From positions 123,311,649 through 123,375,648 of the forward strand of contig OX578140.1 in the NCBI GenBank assembly GCA_951213105.1: a DNA stretch of 64,000 nucleotides, read 5' to 3'. The position numbers were made by a program, and so were the translations under genes. Every line of letters starts with the position of its first letter. The first letter of the stretch is position 1. Source of the DNA: Amaurobius ferox (lineage: Eukaryota; Arthropoda; Arachnida; Araneae; Amaurobiidae). Shown in pieces: positions 22,656 to 33,451 of this stretch. The notes under the pieces were generated by a model that saw only the letters and a program-made list of their open reading frames with translations, searched no databases and was not told the origin of the DNA.

Positions 22656-25105
22656 GGCATGGAACCCACCACCTCAGAATTTAATGAAAATTGGCCTGAA
22701 CATATACCCTATAGGTCTTATGAAAAATATAAAATTCTAGCTTCCTACTTTCATAGTTTAAGAAATATGGTTCCTTGAAATTTTGTAGTAAAACCAAAAT
22801 GGCTGCTTGATAATTAAGCTGTGAAACTTTCAAAAATCCCTTTAGTTCACTTATTTTCAAACCTATGTCAATGAAATTTTATGTGTTTACAGTATTGAAT
22901 ATGGAGATTGCAAAAGTAACAGAAAATTTTAATTTTTGTGGAAGTACTTAAAATGAAGTGAAAAAACTCATGATTAAAAATGAATAACAATGGAACAGCT
23001 CATATAGAAAAAGGCGCAGGTGACTAGAAGCTAAAACTTTTTGCTCATTAAATCTGATGATACGAACTAATAGTTCAATTTAAAAAAATGGAGTCCTGGA
23101 CTTTTTTAAAGGATAAATTAAAATTATAATTTAGCTAGGTATATAAAATCATGGTATTTTTTTTTTTAAGTTTTAGAAATTTTTAAATAATAAGCAATGT
23201 TTTTGCTACTCTTTATAAACTGTTTTTATGCAAATTTAATCTTAGGTAAGATTATTTTTAGGTAAATGTATAGAAATATTCAATTCAAATTGTTTCTGCA
23301 TCTTTGTATTGAAAATTTTCAATTTTCTTCTTACACCAATCTATGTTTTCACATTCTTAAAAATTACCTGAATCAAGATATTTAAAATTAGCAAATATAT
23401 CAAAGAATTAAGAATTGCACTCCAAGTGCTGTGATTAGTAACGTATCAGTAGATCAGTTTTGCTTTGAACCTAGAGTACAATTTTGGTTTTGAGAGTTCC
23501 CCTATCAGCAAATTCAACAATTTCATCAAAAATTTATTTACTACATAATTAGGTAACCACATAGAACAATCATACACTTAATCCAATATCTATTATTTTC
23601 TAAATGATCTTTAGAATAAAAATCTAGAAAAATAGAGATAAAAACACAGAATAGAACATAACTCATACTAATAGTATTATAAAAAAAGACATGAAAAAAT
23701 AGTAAAAACAATATATTGAAATATGTCCAGCCTCATCTATAACTTTTAACTGCTTAATTCTGAGATGTATATTTCTTTTGCTGTTTTTAAATGTTCCTGA
23801 AGAAACATATAGCATCTACCAATATGTTTCTTTATGAATATTTAAAAACAGCTAAAGAAATATACATTTGCATTTCAAAATTAAGCAGTTAGAAGTTATA
23901 GGTTAAACATATAGTGTCCTCCAATGCTGGCCACATCTTGTGGCTGCTCTGCCTCTTTGGCGAGCAGTGCAGTCTGAGTTATGGAGCGTCTACCAATACT
24001 GTTGGTAGTAACATAGAGACATGATATTTGGTGCTCGAGTCAATTTTTTGATAAAGCAAACAGGAACATCTTAATTTTATCTTATTCATTAGCGGGCTGG
24101 CTGCTGCACACCAAGATGTTTGAAATGCGAAATGATAGGAAAGCATACTTTGTGATAAGATGAATATTAAAAAAATCGGACAACATTCACAGAAAAATTT
24201 AAAAAAATTGTCAAAAGGTGTTCTGTAAGTATTATAACCTATCTCTAAAATCATGGACGCTTTTAAAACACGTCAGTAAAATATTGGCTGGTATACACAC
24301 ACGGCAAACACCTCTTCTCAAAGGATCAAATCCTGTTCCCAAAGTATTAAGACGTAGTGGCAAAATTTTAACATCTTTTGTTAAAAATGCGATATGCTAT
24401 TTCACTATGGAGTGCAAGAAATTGTCCCCCCCCCCCTCCCCGATACTTTAAAATTCATCCAATGAGCACTGGCTTACCTCAAAAATTAATTATTTAATTA
24501 AAAAGTTATTAAAATTCAATTACACACTCTTTCACTAGCATACATGCTAGCCCACCATTAAAATTCATTGATTAATGACTATCTTAACGTAAAAAAAAAT
24601 AATTATCTTCGTTCAAATAATTAAAATATTTATTAGCATGAAATAATTTTTTGCTAAAAAAAAAAAAATTACCTCCAATTCTAATGACAATTAAAATATT
24701 AATTAACACATTACGTAAAAATAGTGAGGATCCTATAAAAATTCAATAACACAAATCTATTTCATTAGCGCATTCGAGTATCAATAGAGGAAGCCACTGA
24801 AATTTTCTAACTTCAAATACTTTCCAAAAAAAAAAAAAATTCATTCAATAAAATAATAATAATAATTACTCGCAAACCTATCTCATTTAATTAAATAATT
24901 AATTCTCATCGTCATTAAAATTCAATTTTTTATAATGAATTCTATTATTTAATTAACAAATAATTAATATCTTAACCTAATTCATTCCCCCAAACATCCC
25001 ATTAAAACCAAGATCATAAAATAATTTAAGTACCCAGCTTCTGAAATAATCTATCTTCCGTTTACTTTCACAGAATACACATTCACGATAACAATCTATC
25101 TATCA
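22656..25105. other. Non-coding stretch
   Basis: No gene supported. Includes two mirror-like copies of a GAAGAAACATATAGCATCTACC-type region around 23765-23895, where short inverted segments face each other, and an AT-rich run with A-homopolymers (24650-24910). Confidence 0.5.
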
Positions 25106-25180
25106 GCCGCCGATGGTCAAGTGGTTATGGGATTCGCGTTGTAATCTATCAGTCCCAGGTTCGAGCCCCGTCCATGGCAG
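25106..25180 (+). tRNA. tRNA-like sequence (degenerate tRNA or SINE head)
   Basis: The 75-base stretch has an A-box-like TGGTCAAGTGGTTATGGGA, a B box GGTTCGAGCCC and an acceptor-like start GCCGCC with end CCATGGC. The middle reads CGCGTTGTAATCTAT. Acceptor pairing is about 5 of 7, and the T stem has mismatches. A clean functional tRNA is therefore doubtful; a pseudogene or the head of a different SINE fits better. No CCA or T-run terminator follows directly. Confidence 0.45.
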
Positions 25181-25650
25181 TGATATCTTTTACATACAGA
25201 AATTAAAAAAAATGCTGCAAGATTAGATTTATTATTACTTACCAAAAAAAATACTAAAAAGGAAAAAAAAAATTCATATCTGATTTTTGATTAATAACAA
25301 TCTTCTTACTCTTCCATTACCGATAAAAATCTCTATTCATAGAAACAACACGTGGCAAGATGAAGCTCCACCCCTCTCCACCAGGAGCTGTGTTTAACAT
25401 GAGGAAGTATAGCACCGGAATTTGCCCATGTTAAAGTATAGCACCGGATGAGCCAGAACCCCCTTATAAAGTTTGGTGTTGAGATAGATAGTTGAAAGAA
25501 AGCATACAATTTCAGTATTCTAGTTTTGTCTACTTTAGGGGTGCCACACACCCAAATATTTGATTTACCAAAAAAATGAGAAACACATTTACGTGAGATA
25601 GAGATTTGCAATTTAGTAGTATATGGGTTGACGGTTTTAGGAATTTGCTA

Positions 25651-25673
25651 GGGGGGGGGGGGGGGGGGGGGGG
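25651..25673 (+). repeat. G23 homopolymer
   Basis: Twenty-three consecutive G. Similar runs occur at 37652-37668 (17) and 54995-55014 (20). The latter is just inside a hAT end. Confidence 0.95.
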
Positions 25674-25734
25674 CTCAACTTCAGAAAATTAGATTTTATG
25701 GAATTATATATTTAAAAGGTATATATATATATCT

Positions 25735-25880
25735 CAGTAGCGTAACCAGGATTTTATTTCGGGGTTTTTTATTGTGTATTTTCCTCTCAGTGGACACCTT
25801 TACCTTTTCAATGAATGTTAATTTTTCATTTCGAGGGGTTTCAACCCCTAAGCCCTCACTGGATATGGCCTTGGTATATA
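25735..25880 (+). mobile_element. Possible worn MITE
   Basis: Starts CAGTAGCGTAACCAGG and ends with a worn complement (CACTGGATATGGCCTTGG). The paired CAACCCCTAAGCCC and GGGG motifs resemble common hAT-type MITE ends. The TSD is not clear and TA microsatellites flank it. Confidence 0.3.
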
Positions 25881-27074
25881 TATATATATATATAAGTGAT
25901 ATGTTTAAGAGAGAAAAAAATCTGTACTAGTAACTTTTAAACATCCATTATTATAGGTATTCAATATGTAATCATAAACTTTTATATATAGCCTATATAT
26001 ATATTTAAAAAGTGGAACCTCCATAAGCCCAGAGCAGACTGTTTATGTTTTGGAAGGCCCGGTGGGGAAGGCGCTAGAAATTATCACCGATAGGTTTTTA
26101 GTTTAGGTTTGAAACTGTATACAATTTAATACATATTATATATATATATATTATAGATTAAACTTTAAAGAGTATATATTTCCAGTCGAACAAAAGTGAT
26201 TTTAAACACTTATAAAAAAACATATAATAAAATAATTTAATATATTGTTATTTATTAACAATATTCGATCCTTGATACTTTTAGCAATATATATTTTAAA
26301 AAGTTTTGAAGTATAAATTTTAAGGAAAGAATAAACTAGTAATTTAAATAAAATACAAAACATTTCTCCTTCGCTGATAACATTCAAAAATTGCAATCTC
26401 CTAGGATGCTGCCTAGCAAAACAATTAAGAATTTCATCACAGGTGAGTGATATTTCCCTGTGAATGTTAAGAAGTGCTAGTCCAACAAGTTGATTCTCAA
26501 TCATACGATTTTGTAACCACGTCTTTAGTCTTCTGAGAGTTGAGAAGGATCTCTCAGCAGTTGCTGTTGTGACTGGAATGATGCAAAAAATGTGGATTAA
26601 TCTAATAATATTTTCAAATTCAGACGTAACAACTGTTGATTTTTTTGATAGAGCAAAAAGTGTAGCACTTGGTTTCGAGGGTTTAAATGATTTGGAGATC
26701 CAGTAGTGCCTCCACATATCCACTTCAGCATTTATTTCAGCAGCTCCAGAAGTCAAGTCATCCTCGTACTCCTGTAAAAATGATCGAATTTTCTCAAATT
26801 GCTAATCGGTTTTCGTCACTTCGATAGGCAAAAGAAATTGTGCCCGCATCAATGTATTTCTGTGCTGGACAAATTGATCATTTAATTGTTGTACCATGAA
26901 ATCGACAAAAGGATTATATATACACTGACGATAATACTCTTCAGGAGTGTCAGCAGACACGTTGGAGTGATTTGATTGCTGTGAAACCATTCGCGGAAGA
27001 ATAACAGGAACATCCAAAGATTCCGCCAGTTCCTGTGTTTCGGAAAATATTTTGTAAAAATTATCTTCACCATT

Positions 27075-27804
27075 CTCCACTAACTGATGCCTGCGCCTTG
27101 ACGAGGTGGTGGAGCTTGCGTGTTCCGATGATCCTAAGAGCTATGCCGGCGGTAGCTTCGGCTACTGGTAGGGTCTCCCTTGCCGGAAAGGTCGAAGGTG
27201 AGGTTCCAGACAAAATGAGGCATCCTGGTCCTCCAGGTTGGGGGTTGGAAGTGTGGCACTTAGTCTCACTCTGTAAAATCCTCAGGGATCCATTTCTTTT
27301 GTGGATACGGGTGTTGCTATCCCGAGGTACCCGAGCAAACTTTTTCTTCTAGCTGCAGATTGCATCAATGCCAAGCCCCCAGTAAACTTCACTTCTGCCT
27401 TATGGGCCTTAGTACCACTCTTCGGCCTCTGCTGTATGGTATACCGTTTGGGCTCGGGAACGGGACCAGGTGGTTGTGTGGCGAAAAGGGCAAAGCGGTG
27501 TGCATCTGCAGTATTGCTTTCAAGAAACGTTTGTAGTAAACGGTTCCAGAGGTCGAGTCCCTTGGTTGCGTTGGTTGGATGGTGGGGAGCGTTTCATATC
27601 GAGAAATCCCCCTTGGATCCTTGCTGATCCCTGGGCCCTGTGTACCTGGTGCACGTTATGGCCCGCTCCTTATCATCTAGCTTTGCGAATGACTCCTGCG
27701 GTTACACTTTTCACGTCAGAAAAGTGTGGGGAGACGAGGCCCAGCGGGGGCTTCGATCGAACTGGAAGTAATCCGTGGTTCTTTCTCTCATTTATGGTTA
27801 CAGC
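27075..27804 (+). promoter_or_regulatory. LOA LINE 5' UTR / internal promoter region
   Basis: Untranslated leader (begins CTCCACTAACTGATGCCTGC) with several overlapping short frames and no conserved domain. Internal promoter function is known for such LINEs but is inferred here. Confidence 0.5.
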
Positions 27805-29022
27805 ATGGAGAAATCAGATTGGACTCTTTCGAGTTTTCCTGGTTCTCCGTGCTGCGACAGTGTAGATGAAGAGGTGTTAAAAGGATTGGGTTCATCTTCG
27901 GATGTCTCCCAATCAGCCATTGGAACAACCCCTCTGGGGTTGGAACTTGGTAAAAAGGAGGAAGCCTGCAGTCCGGCTGTGGAAGGAATTGGAGTCGCGA
28001 ACCTTGGTGACCGACACACTGAAACCATGGCTGTGACGCAGGGTATACTCACCAAAGCACAGAGGCGCAGGAGGAGGCGCATGCCTAGGCAGTTGGACCA
28101 GAGGCTTGCAAAAGCTGTCACTGTCACAGAGAAAGTTGGAGGCACCAAACGACTTAGGTCGGCAGGAGCCACACCTTCTCCAAGAGATCTAGTCGACAAG
28201 AAAAGATCGAGGACGGACATCCAACCTGGAACATACGCTCAAGCGGTCCAGGTTATTAAGATGGCTATCGTCAAGAAGTCCTTCCCTTCTAGTAAGCTGA
28301 GCAAGGAAGAGGTTGATATCATCCAGTTGGTGACTCTCGATAAAATAGATGAGATCCCCACTGGTGAGCAACTTCCGAAGATCCATTTCTTCAGCTCAAA
28401 TGCTGGAGCTTTGGTTCTTCATTGCAATGATGCAAATACTGTGGAATGGGTCAAGAGAACCTTCCATAATGACAGTCAGGTTTTGGGAGAGGCACTTATG
28501 GTCTTGAGTGCTAATGACCTTCCCAAACCTGTCAAGGTGGCATTCAAAACCAGAGACGTGTACACCAAGGAGCCGAGTGTTTTGCTGAAACGGCTAAACC
28601 GTTTCAACCCGGAGCTGAAGTCTGAGGAGTGGCGTGTTCTGCAAAATTTTGTGGAACCCCACTCTGTAAGATGGATCTTCGAGGTGGATTCGGAGGCTGC
28701 GGATGCGATTCGCAAGGCTGACCTGGGTGCATTCACCGGTTTGGACCGTGGAGTCTTTAAGATTCTTCGTGATCCAAACGAAAAGCCTAAAGGGAAGACG
28801 GAGATGGAGGAACAGCCAGCAGACCGGGCGACCTCCTCTCAGGTAAGTATTGGTAGTCTTGAGACTATGATACCTAAACTTAATGATCTGGAAATTGCTT
28901 CTGATTCCGATGTTACACTTCATGCTAACCCTCCGATTTCGGATGATGAGTTGGAAAAACGCATGAAGGATTTTGACAATGATATCATGCTTGATGCTGA
29001 TCATTGTTGTGATACTAGGTGA
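27805..29022 (+). CDS. LOA LINE ORF1 protein (DUF4780-like)
   Basis: 405 codons from the ATG at 27805; a GTG ten codons upstream is in frame but less likely. Residues 1-80 are low-complexity acidic/Gly-rich. A basic block (AQRRRRRRMPRQLDQRL) follows at about 85-100, a second at KKRSRTD, then an alpha/beta domain from about residue 145 to 325 (TYAQAVQVIKMAIV ... SNAGALVLHCNDANTVEWV ... RWIFEVDSEAADAI). This is like the DUF4780 nucleic-acid-binding domain of arthropod LINE ORF1 proteins. No CCHC knuckles. The C-terminus is acidic. The likely role is RNA binding/RNP formation. The frame is intact. Confidence 0.75.
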   Translation: MEKSDWTLSSFPGSPCCDSVDEEVLKGLGSSSDVSQSAIGTTPLGLELGKKEEACSPAVEGIGVANLGDRHTETMAVTQGILTKAQRRRRRRMPRQLDQRLAKAVTVTEKVGGTKRLRSAGATPSPRDLVDKKRSRTDIQPGTYAQAVQVIKMAIVKKSFPSSKLSKEEVDIIQLVTLDKIDEIPTGEQLPKIHFFSSNAGALVLHCNDANTVEWVKRTFHNDSQVLGEALMVLSANDLPKPVKVAFKTRDVYTKEPSVLLKRLNRFNPELKSEEWRVLQNFVEPHSVRWIFEVDSEAADAIRKADLGAFTGLDRGVFKILRDPNEKPKGKTEMEEQPADRATSSQVSIGSLETMIPKLNDLEIASDSDVTLHANPPISDDELEKRMKDFDNDIMLDADHCCDTR

Positions 29023-29067
29023 ATTTCTTTCTCCTAGGTTTTCTGTGCCCTTTTCTTGTTTTTGCTT

Positions 29068-32000
29068 ATGGGCTGTCTTGAGGTTGTGCAAATTAATCTG
29101 CATCATAGTCGATCTGCCTCTGCTATTCTTAGCAAAAGGCTTTTCAATGGTAAAGCTGATATTGCTCTTATCCAAGAACCCTGGACCTGTAATGGAAAGA
29201 TTTTGGGTCTAGGGATCAAAGGATTCAATGTCTTTTATGACACATCCTGTACCATACCCAGAGCCTGTATTGCTGTCAGCAACAAGCTCAATGCTGTTCA
29301 TCTGGTTAAATTCCTTCATGGTGACAATGTTGCCATCAGTGTGAAACTTAAAACTGATGAACATATGATGGAATACATCTTTGCTTCTGCCTATCTTCCT
29401 TATGAAGATAAGGAAACTTTTTCTAAGGTCATTATTAATCTTACTGAATATGGTAATAGTAAAAAAATGATCATTGGTTGCGATGCAAATGCCCATAACA
29501 CTGTTTGGGGCAGTAGTAATTGTAACCGTAGGGGTGATGATCTTTTAAATCAGATCCTTCTTCATAAGCTCTATTTACTTAATAAGGGTAATACTCCTAC
29601 CTTCGTGACAGTAAAACGTCGCGAGGTTATTGACATTAGCCTGTGTAATAGTTCTGCTTATGATTCGGTAATTAATTGGAAGGTTTTAGATGATATATCC
29701 TTGTCTGACCATCAATTAATTTCTTTTTCTGTTAAAGGTCCTGTAAAAGCTTTAGAGGACAAGGGTAGGAACCGTAGGAAAACTAATTGGGGTTCCTACA
29801 AAGAAGATCTTAGGGCCAATTTGGCCAATCACATTGGTGAGTATTCCTCTATTGAAAACGTGGATCTGGCTGTTGACTTTGTGCAACAGACCATCATCAG
29901 TACTTTTCATAGTAACTGCAGAACCACGATAGCTGACTCCCCAAGGATTGTTCCTTGGTGGTCTAGTGAGCTCAGCCGGTTGCGTGGGAAATGCAGGAAG
30001 CTTTTTAATAGAGCCAAGAAGAATGGTGATTGGCAGACTTATAAATCTGCCCTCACCTCCTATAATAAAGCAGTTAGGGATGCCAAGAGAAATTCTTGGA
30101 GAACATACTGCGAAGGTATTAATGATGCCCCTGCCGTTGCAAAACTTGTTAAGTTGATGGCTAGAGACAGAAATTGTAAACTTAACACTGTCAAGAAGTC
30201 CAATGGTGACTTTACTGTTACTGGTGAAGAGACCCTGAATGAGCTGTTCAGAGTTCACTTTCCGATTTCTCATCCTGTTGTACAGTGTGACAGTGGTATT
30301 GCTTGCTCCACGTCCTTGTCTGATGACAATAGCTGGAGTATTGCTAGGAGCATTGTTACTCTTGATAGGGTTAAATGGGCAATTAATTCCCATAAACCCT
30401 ATAAAACTCCGGGAACTGATGGCATCATTCCTATTCTTCTCCAGGAGGGAATTGAGATGCTTGCTTCCGTTCTCTGCAATATCTACAGAGCCTGTATTGC
30501 CCTTGGTCATATACCAAATGCGTGGAGGCATACTAAGGTAATCTTCATTCCGAAAATTGGAAAGGATAATTATTATGAGGCCAAATCTTTTAGGCCTATC
30601 AGCCTTACGTCTTTTCTTTTAAAGACTATTGAAAAGCTTATTGATAGGTATTTAAGGGAAGTGATTCTGGCCTCTAAGCCCTTGTCTAGTTCTCAACATG
30701 CCTATCAACCGGGCAAATCTACGGATACTGCTCTATACAGTCTCTCCTTTATTTTAGAGAAAAATCTCAATGCCAAGGAAATCGCTCTTGCTACCTTTCT
30801 TGACATTGAAGGTGCCTTTGACAAAGTACCAATCGACACTATTCTTGTTGCTCTAAACAGAAAAGGTGTTGATACCAAGATATCTTATTGGATTAAGAAC
30901 TTGTTATCTAACAGGTATATCTGTGCATCTTTACTTGGTGAAAGTATGACTGTGCATGCACTTTCGGGCTGTCCACAAGAAGGTGTGCTCTCACCAATTC
31001 TCTGGTGTCTTGTGGTGGACTCTCTTTTGGAAAGCATTAATATCTCTGGTGTCTCTTGCATTGGATATGCTGACAATGTTGTCATCATTGCCAGGGGCAA
31101 ATTTGGCAACACTGTCTCTGACATGATGTCTACTGCTCTTAGGAGGGTTGAGACATGGTGTAAAAATGCTGGTCTTACGGTTAATCCGCAGAAGACTGCT
31201 TTAGTTGCGTTTACAAGGAAACGCATACTTAATCTTGGGAATATTTGCTTCTTTGGACAGAAGCTTATTTGCTCCAAGGAGGTTAAATTCTTGGGAATTT
31301 ATTTTGACAAGGAACTTAATTGGAAGAGGCACTTGGACTACTGCACAACTAAAGCCAGAAGAATCTTCTGGTCTTGTAGGAATGCTATTGGGAAAACCTG
31401 GGGCCTTAATCCCAGAGCTATCCATTGGATTTACTCGATGATAGTCTGTCCTATCATTTCATATGGGTCCATTGTTTGGTGGTCCAGAATTAGAAGTGAA
31501 ACTGCTAAACTTGATTTAGTTAAGCTTCAAAGGATGGTGTGCATTGCAATCTCCGGATGCATGAAAACCACTCCTACTGCAACTCTTGAACTTCTACTTG
31601 GCTTGCATCCGCTCTATATGCGCATTGAAGCAGAAGCACTTATCTGCATGAACAGACTCAAATATCTGAAATACTGGAAAGATTACTCAAGGCATCTATC
31701 TTGGGGTAAACTTAATAGTAATGTTGCTAGGCATCCTTATTTCTGTATGCCACCTGATGGCATACATGTCAAATTTACGTTTGATAAGCCTTATGAAATT
31801 CTTGTCCCCTCGCGGGATGATTGGAAGAGGACTCCAACCTACAATAAACACAATTGTTTTGTATGGTACACAGACGGCTCGAAGATTGGCACTAGTACTG
31901 GTGCTGGTGTCTGTTGCCCTGATGATGGCACTGAACTATCTTATCCGCTTGGTAATTTTGCTACTGTCTTTCAGGCTGAAGTATTTGCCATTCTCATGTG

Positions 32001-32691
32001 TTGTAGAATTTGCTATGACAGAAAGTATGAGAATAGCCAGATTTTCATTTGTTCTGACAGCCAGGCTGCTCTTATGGCTCTAGGGAAGTTCACTGTGACG
32101 TCTTCCCTTGTCTGGGAATGCTATAATGCTCTCTGTACAATTGCTAGTAATAATAGTGTCATTCTGTACTGGGTGCCTGGTCATTCGGGCATTCCTGGCA
32201 ACGAATTGGCTGACGAACTTGCTAGGAAAGGCTCTAGTACTCCTTTTGTGGGTCCTGAGCCGGCCTTGGGTATTCCCAATGATCTTGTCAGAAGAATTGT
32301 CTATGACATCTTCAGAAAGCTTCAGTGTGAGAACTGGCGTGACACTAAGGGTCAAAGGCAAGCGAAAATCCTCAACTGTAATTGCCCTAGTACACGTCAA
32401 AAGGAACTTTTCAGGCTCAGTAGAACTGGCATCAGGAGAGCTGTTGGACTCCTTACTGGACACTGCACTCTCAAGAGACATCTTAATATTATGGGTGTCT
32501 CCAAGGATTCGCTTTGCAGAGGCTGCAATTACAGCGAAGAAACTGCAGCTCACATTCTATATGATTGTGAGGCCTACTCTGCTCACAGATTCGAACACAT
32601 TGGTCGTCATGTGATTGAACCTTGGGAGCTGAACGACATTCCTGTCAAGTGCCTGCTTATTTTCGCATCGGCTACTGGTCTCTTTTCTTAG
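29068..32691 (+). CDS. LOA LINE ORF2: endonuclease, reverse transcriptase, RNase H
   Basis: 1207 codons uninterrupted from the ATG at 29068, 45 bp after ORF1. The apurinic-type endonuclease shows QINLHHSRSA, LIQEPW, CDANAHNTVWG and LSDHQLISF. The reverse transcriptase shows FRPISLTSFLLKTIEKLI, AYQPGKSTDTAL, FLDIEGAFDKV, GCPQEGVLSP, and then GYADN at 31063-31077. RNase H shows WYTDGSK, FQAEVFAI, ICSDSQAAL and VPGHSGIPGNELADELARKG, with all catalytic positions present. The C-terminal CRGCNYSEETAAHILYDC is a Cys/His motif. In RT the YADD second aspartate is Asn (AAT at 31075-31077), about residue 670, which should abolish polymerisation. Otherwise it looks intact. Confidence 0.9.
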   Translation: MGCLEVVQINLHHSRSASAILSKRLFNGKADIALIQEPWTCNGKILGLGIKGFNVFYDTSCTIPRACIAVSNKLNAVHLVKFLHGDNVAISVKLKTDEHMMEYIFASAYLPYEDKETFSKVIINLTEYGNSKKMIIGCDANAHNTVWGSSNCNRRGDDLLNQILLHKLYLLNKGNTPTFVTVKRREVIDISLCNSSAYDSVINWKVLDDISLSDHQLISFSVKGPVKALEDKGRNRRKTNWGSYKEDLRANLANHIGEYSSIENVDLAVDFVQQTIISTFHSNCRTTIADSPRIVPWWSSELSRLRGKCRKLFNRAKKNGDWQTYKSALTSYNKAVRDAKRNSWRTYCEGINDAPAVAKLVKLMARDRNCKLNTVKKSNGDFTVTGEETLNELFRVHFPISHPVVQCDSGIACSTSLSDDNSWSIARSIVTLDRVKWAINSHKPYKTPGTDGIIPILLQEGIEMLASVLCNIYRACIALGHIPNAWRHTKVIFIPKIGKDNYYEAKSFRPISLTSFLLKTIEKLIDRYLREVILASKPLSSSQHAYQPGKSTDTALYSLSFILEKNLNAKEIALATFLDIEGAFDKVPIDTILVALNRKGVDTKISYWIKNLLSNRYICASLLGESMTVHALSGCPQEGVLSPILWCLVVDSLLESINISGVSCIGYADNVVIIARGKFGNTVSDMMSTALRRVETWCKNAGLTVNPQKTALVAFTRKRILNLGNICFFGQKLICSKEVKFLGIYFDKELNWKRHLDYCTTKARRIFWSCRNAIGKTWGLNPRAIHWIYSMIVCPIISYGSIVWWSRIRSETAKLDLVKLQRMVCIAISGCMKTTPTATLELLLGLHPLYMRIEAEALICMNRLKYLKYWKDYSRHLSWGKLNSNVARHPYFCMPPDGIHVKFTFDKPYEILVPSRDDWKRTPTYNKHNCFVWYTDGSKIGTSTGAGVCCPDDGTELSYPLGNFATVFQAEVFAILMCCRICYDRKYENSQIFICSDSQAALMALGKFTVTSSLVWECYNALCTIASNNSVILYWVPGHSGIPGNELADELARKGSSTPFVGPEPALGIPNDLVRRIVYDIFRKLQCENWRDTKGQRQAKILNCNCPSTRQKELFRLSRTGIRRAVGLLTGHCTLKRHLNIMGVSKDSLCRGCNYSEETAAHILYDCEAYSAHRFEHIGRHVIEPWELNDIPVKCLLIFASATGLFS

Positions 32692-32851
32692 GGATCTTCA
32701 TTTTCTTTTTGGGGTAGTACAATAGACCTCTGGTCGATGTGCTAGTCTCTTCTGGAGCCACCCACCTTCATATCATTCATTCATTCATCTTCACCATTTC
32801 TTTTTTCTTTTAACACATTAAGTACAATGTCAACCATTTCACAGCACTAAA

Positions 32852-33177
32852 AAAGGTCGATATCAACCTTCTGTAAATCTTTGACCAAGTGTAGAATTAA
32901 GGCAAATATTGAAACTGCGACTTTAAGACAAATGATTGTATCAAACTTGTGTAAAACGCAAGCCAAAACATTAGCCTTTCCTGAAGTTTCACCTCTTACA
33001 CTCTCTGTGTGAAAAAAGATCGATATCAACCTTCTGTAAATCTTTGACCAAGTGTAGAGTTAAGGTAAATATTGAAACTGCGACTTTAAGACAAATGATT
33101 GTATCAAACTTGTGTAAAAAGCTAGCCAAAACATTAGCCTTTCCTGAAGTTTCCCCTCTTACACTTTCTGTGAGTTC
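32852..33177 (-). repeat. 163-bp tandem duplication inside hAT-2 gene
   Basis: The unit at 32852-33014 is repeated at 33015-33177 (same GATATCAACCTTCTGTAAAT start, CTCTTACACT end) with a few percent differences. Both copies code the same stretch of the transposase (TSGKANVLA...HKFDTIICLKVAVS). Confidence 0.9.
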
Positions 33178-33451
33178 ATGCAATGAAATCCCCAACACTT
33201 TATACATCTGATCAAATATCATCAGACTATCATGTTTCTCTACCCAGAATGTATCACAAAATGGCTTAAGTCTTTGTCTATTGCAAGTTGTTGATAACTC
33301 TTCCACTTTGTTTTCTAACAATTTTATTCGCTGTGACGAACTGTTGAAAAACGAACACACCTCGCTAACAACTCCTAATAGATTTCAAATACCAGGAACA
33401 CTACATGCTTTACACAGACTCAGATTTAAAGAATGGCTTGCACAGTGGGTG

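Larger units (their letters stand above)
27075..32786 (+). mobile_element. Near full-length LOA-type LINE
   Basis: Flanked by the 12-bp direct repeat ATCTTCACCATT (27063-27074 and 32787-32798). It has a GC-richer 5' UTR of about 730 bp, ORF1, a 45-bp gap, ORF2, and a short 3' UTR ending in ATTC/TCAT repeats instead of poly(A). The ORF2 order is endonuclease, reverse transcriptase, RNase H, Cys/His tail. That order and the DUF4780-like ORF1 point to the LOA/Jockey-superfamily group. The insertion interrupts the hAT-2 gene. Composition (GC-richer, intact frames) marks it as one of the youngest insertions in the window. Confidence 0.9.

Noticed and set aside
25106..25180. Functional tRNA gene
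   Set aside because: Acceptor and T-stem mismatches; kept only as tRNA-like.
25333..25611. 92-codon minus open frame
   Set aside because: No domain or splice context; chance frame likely.
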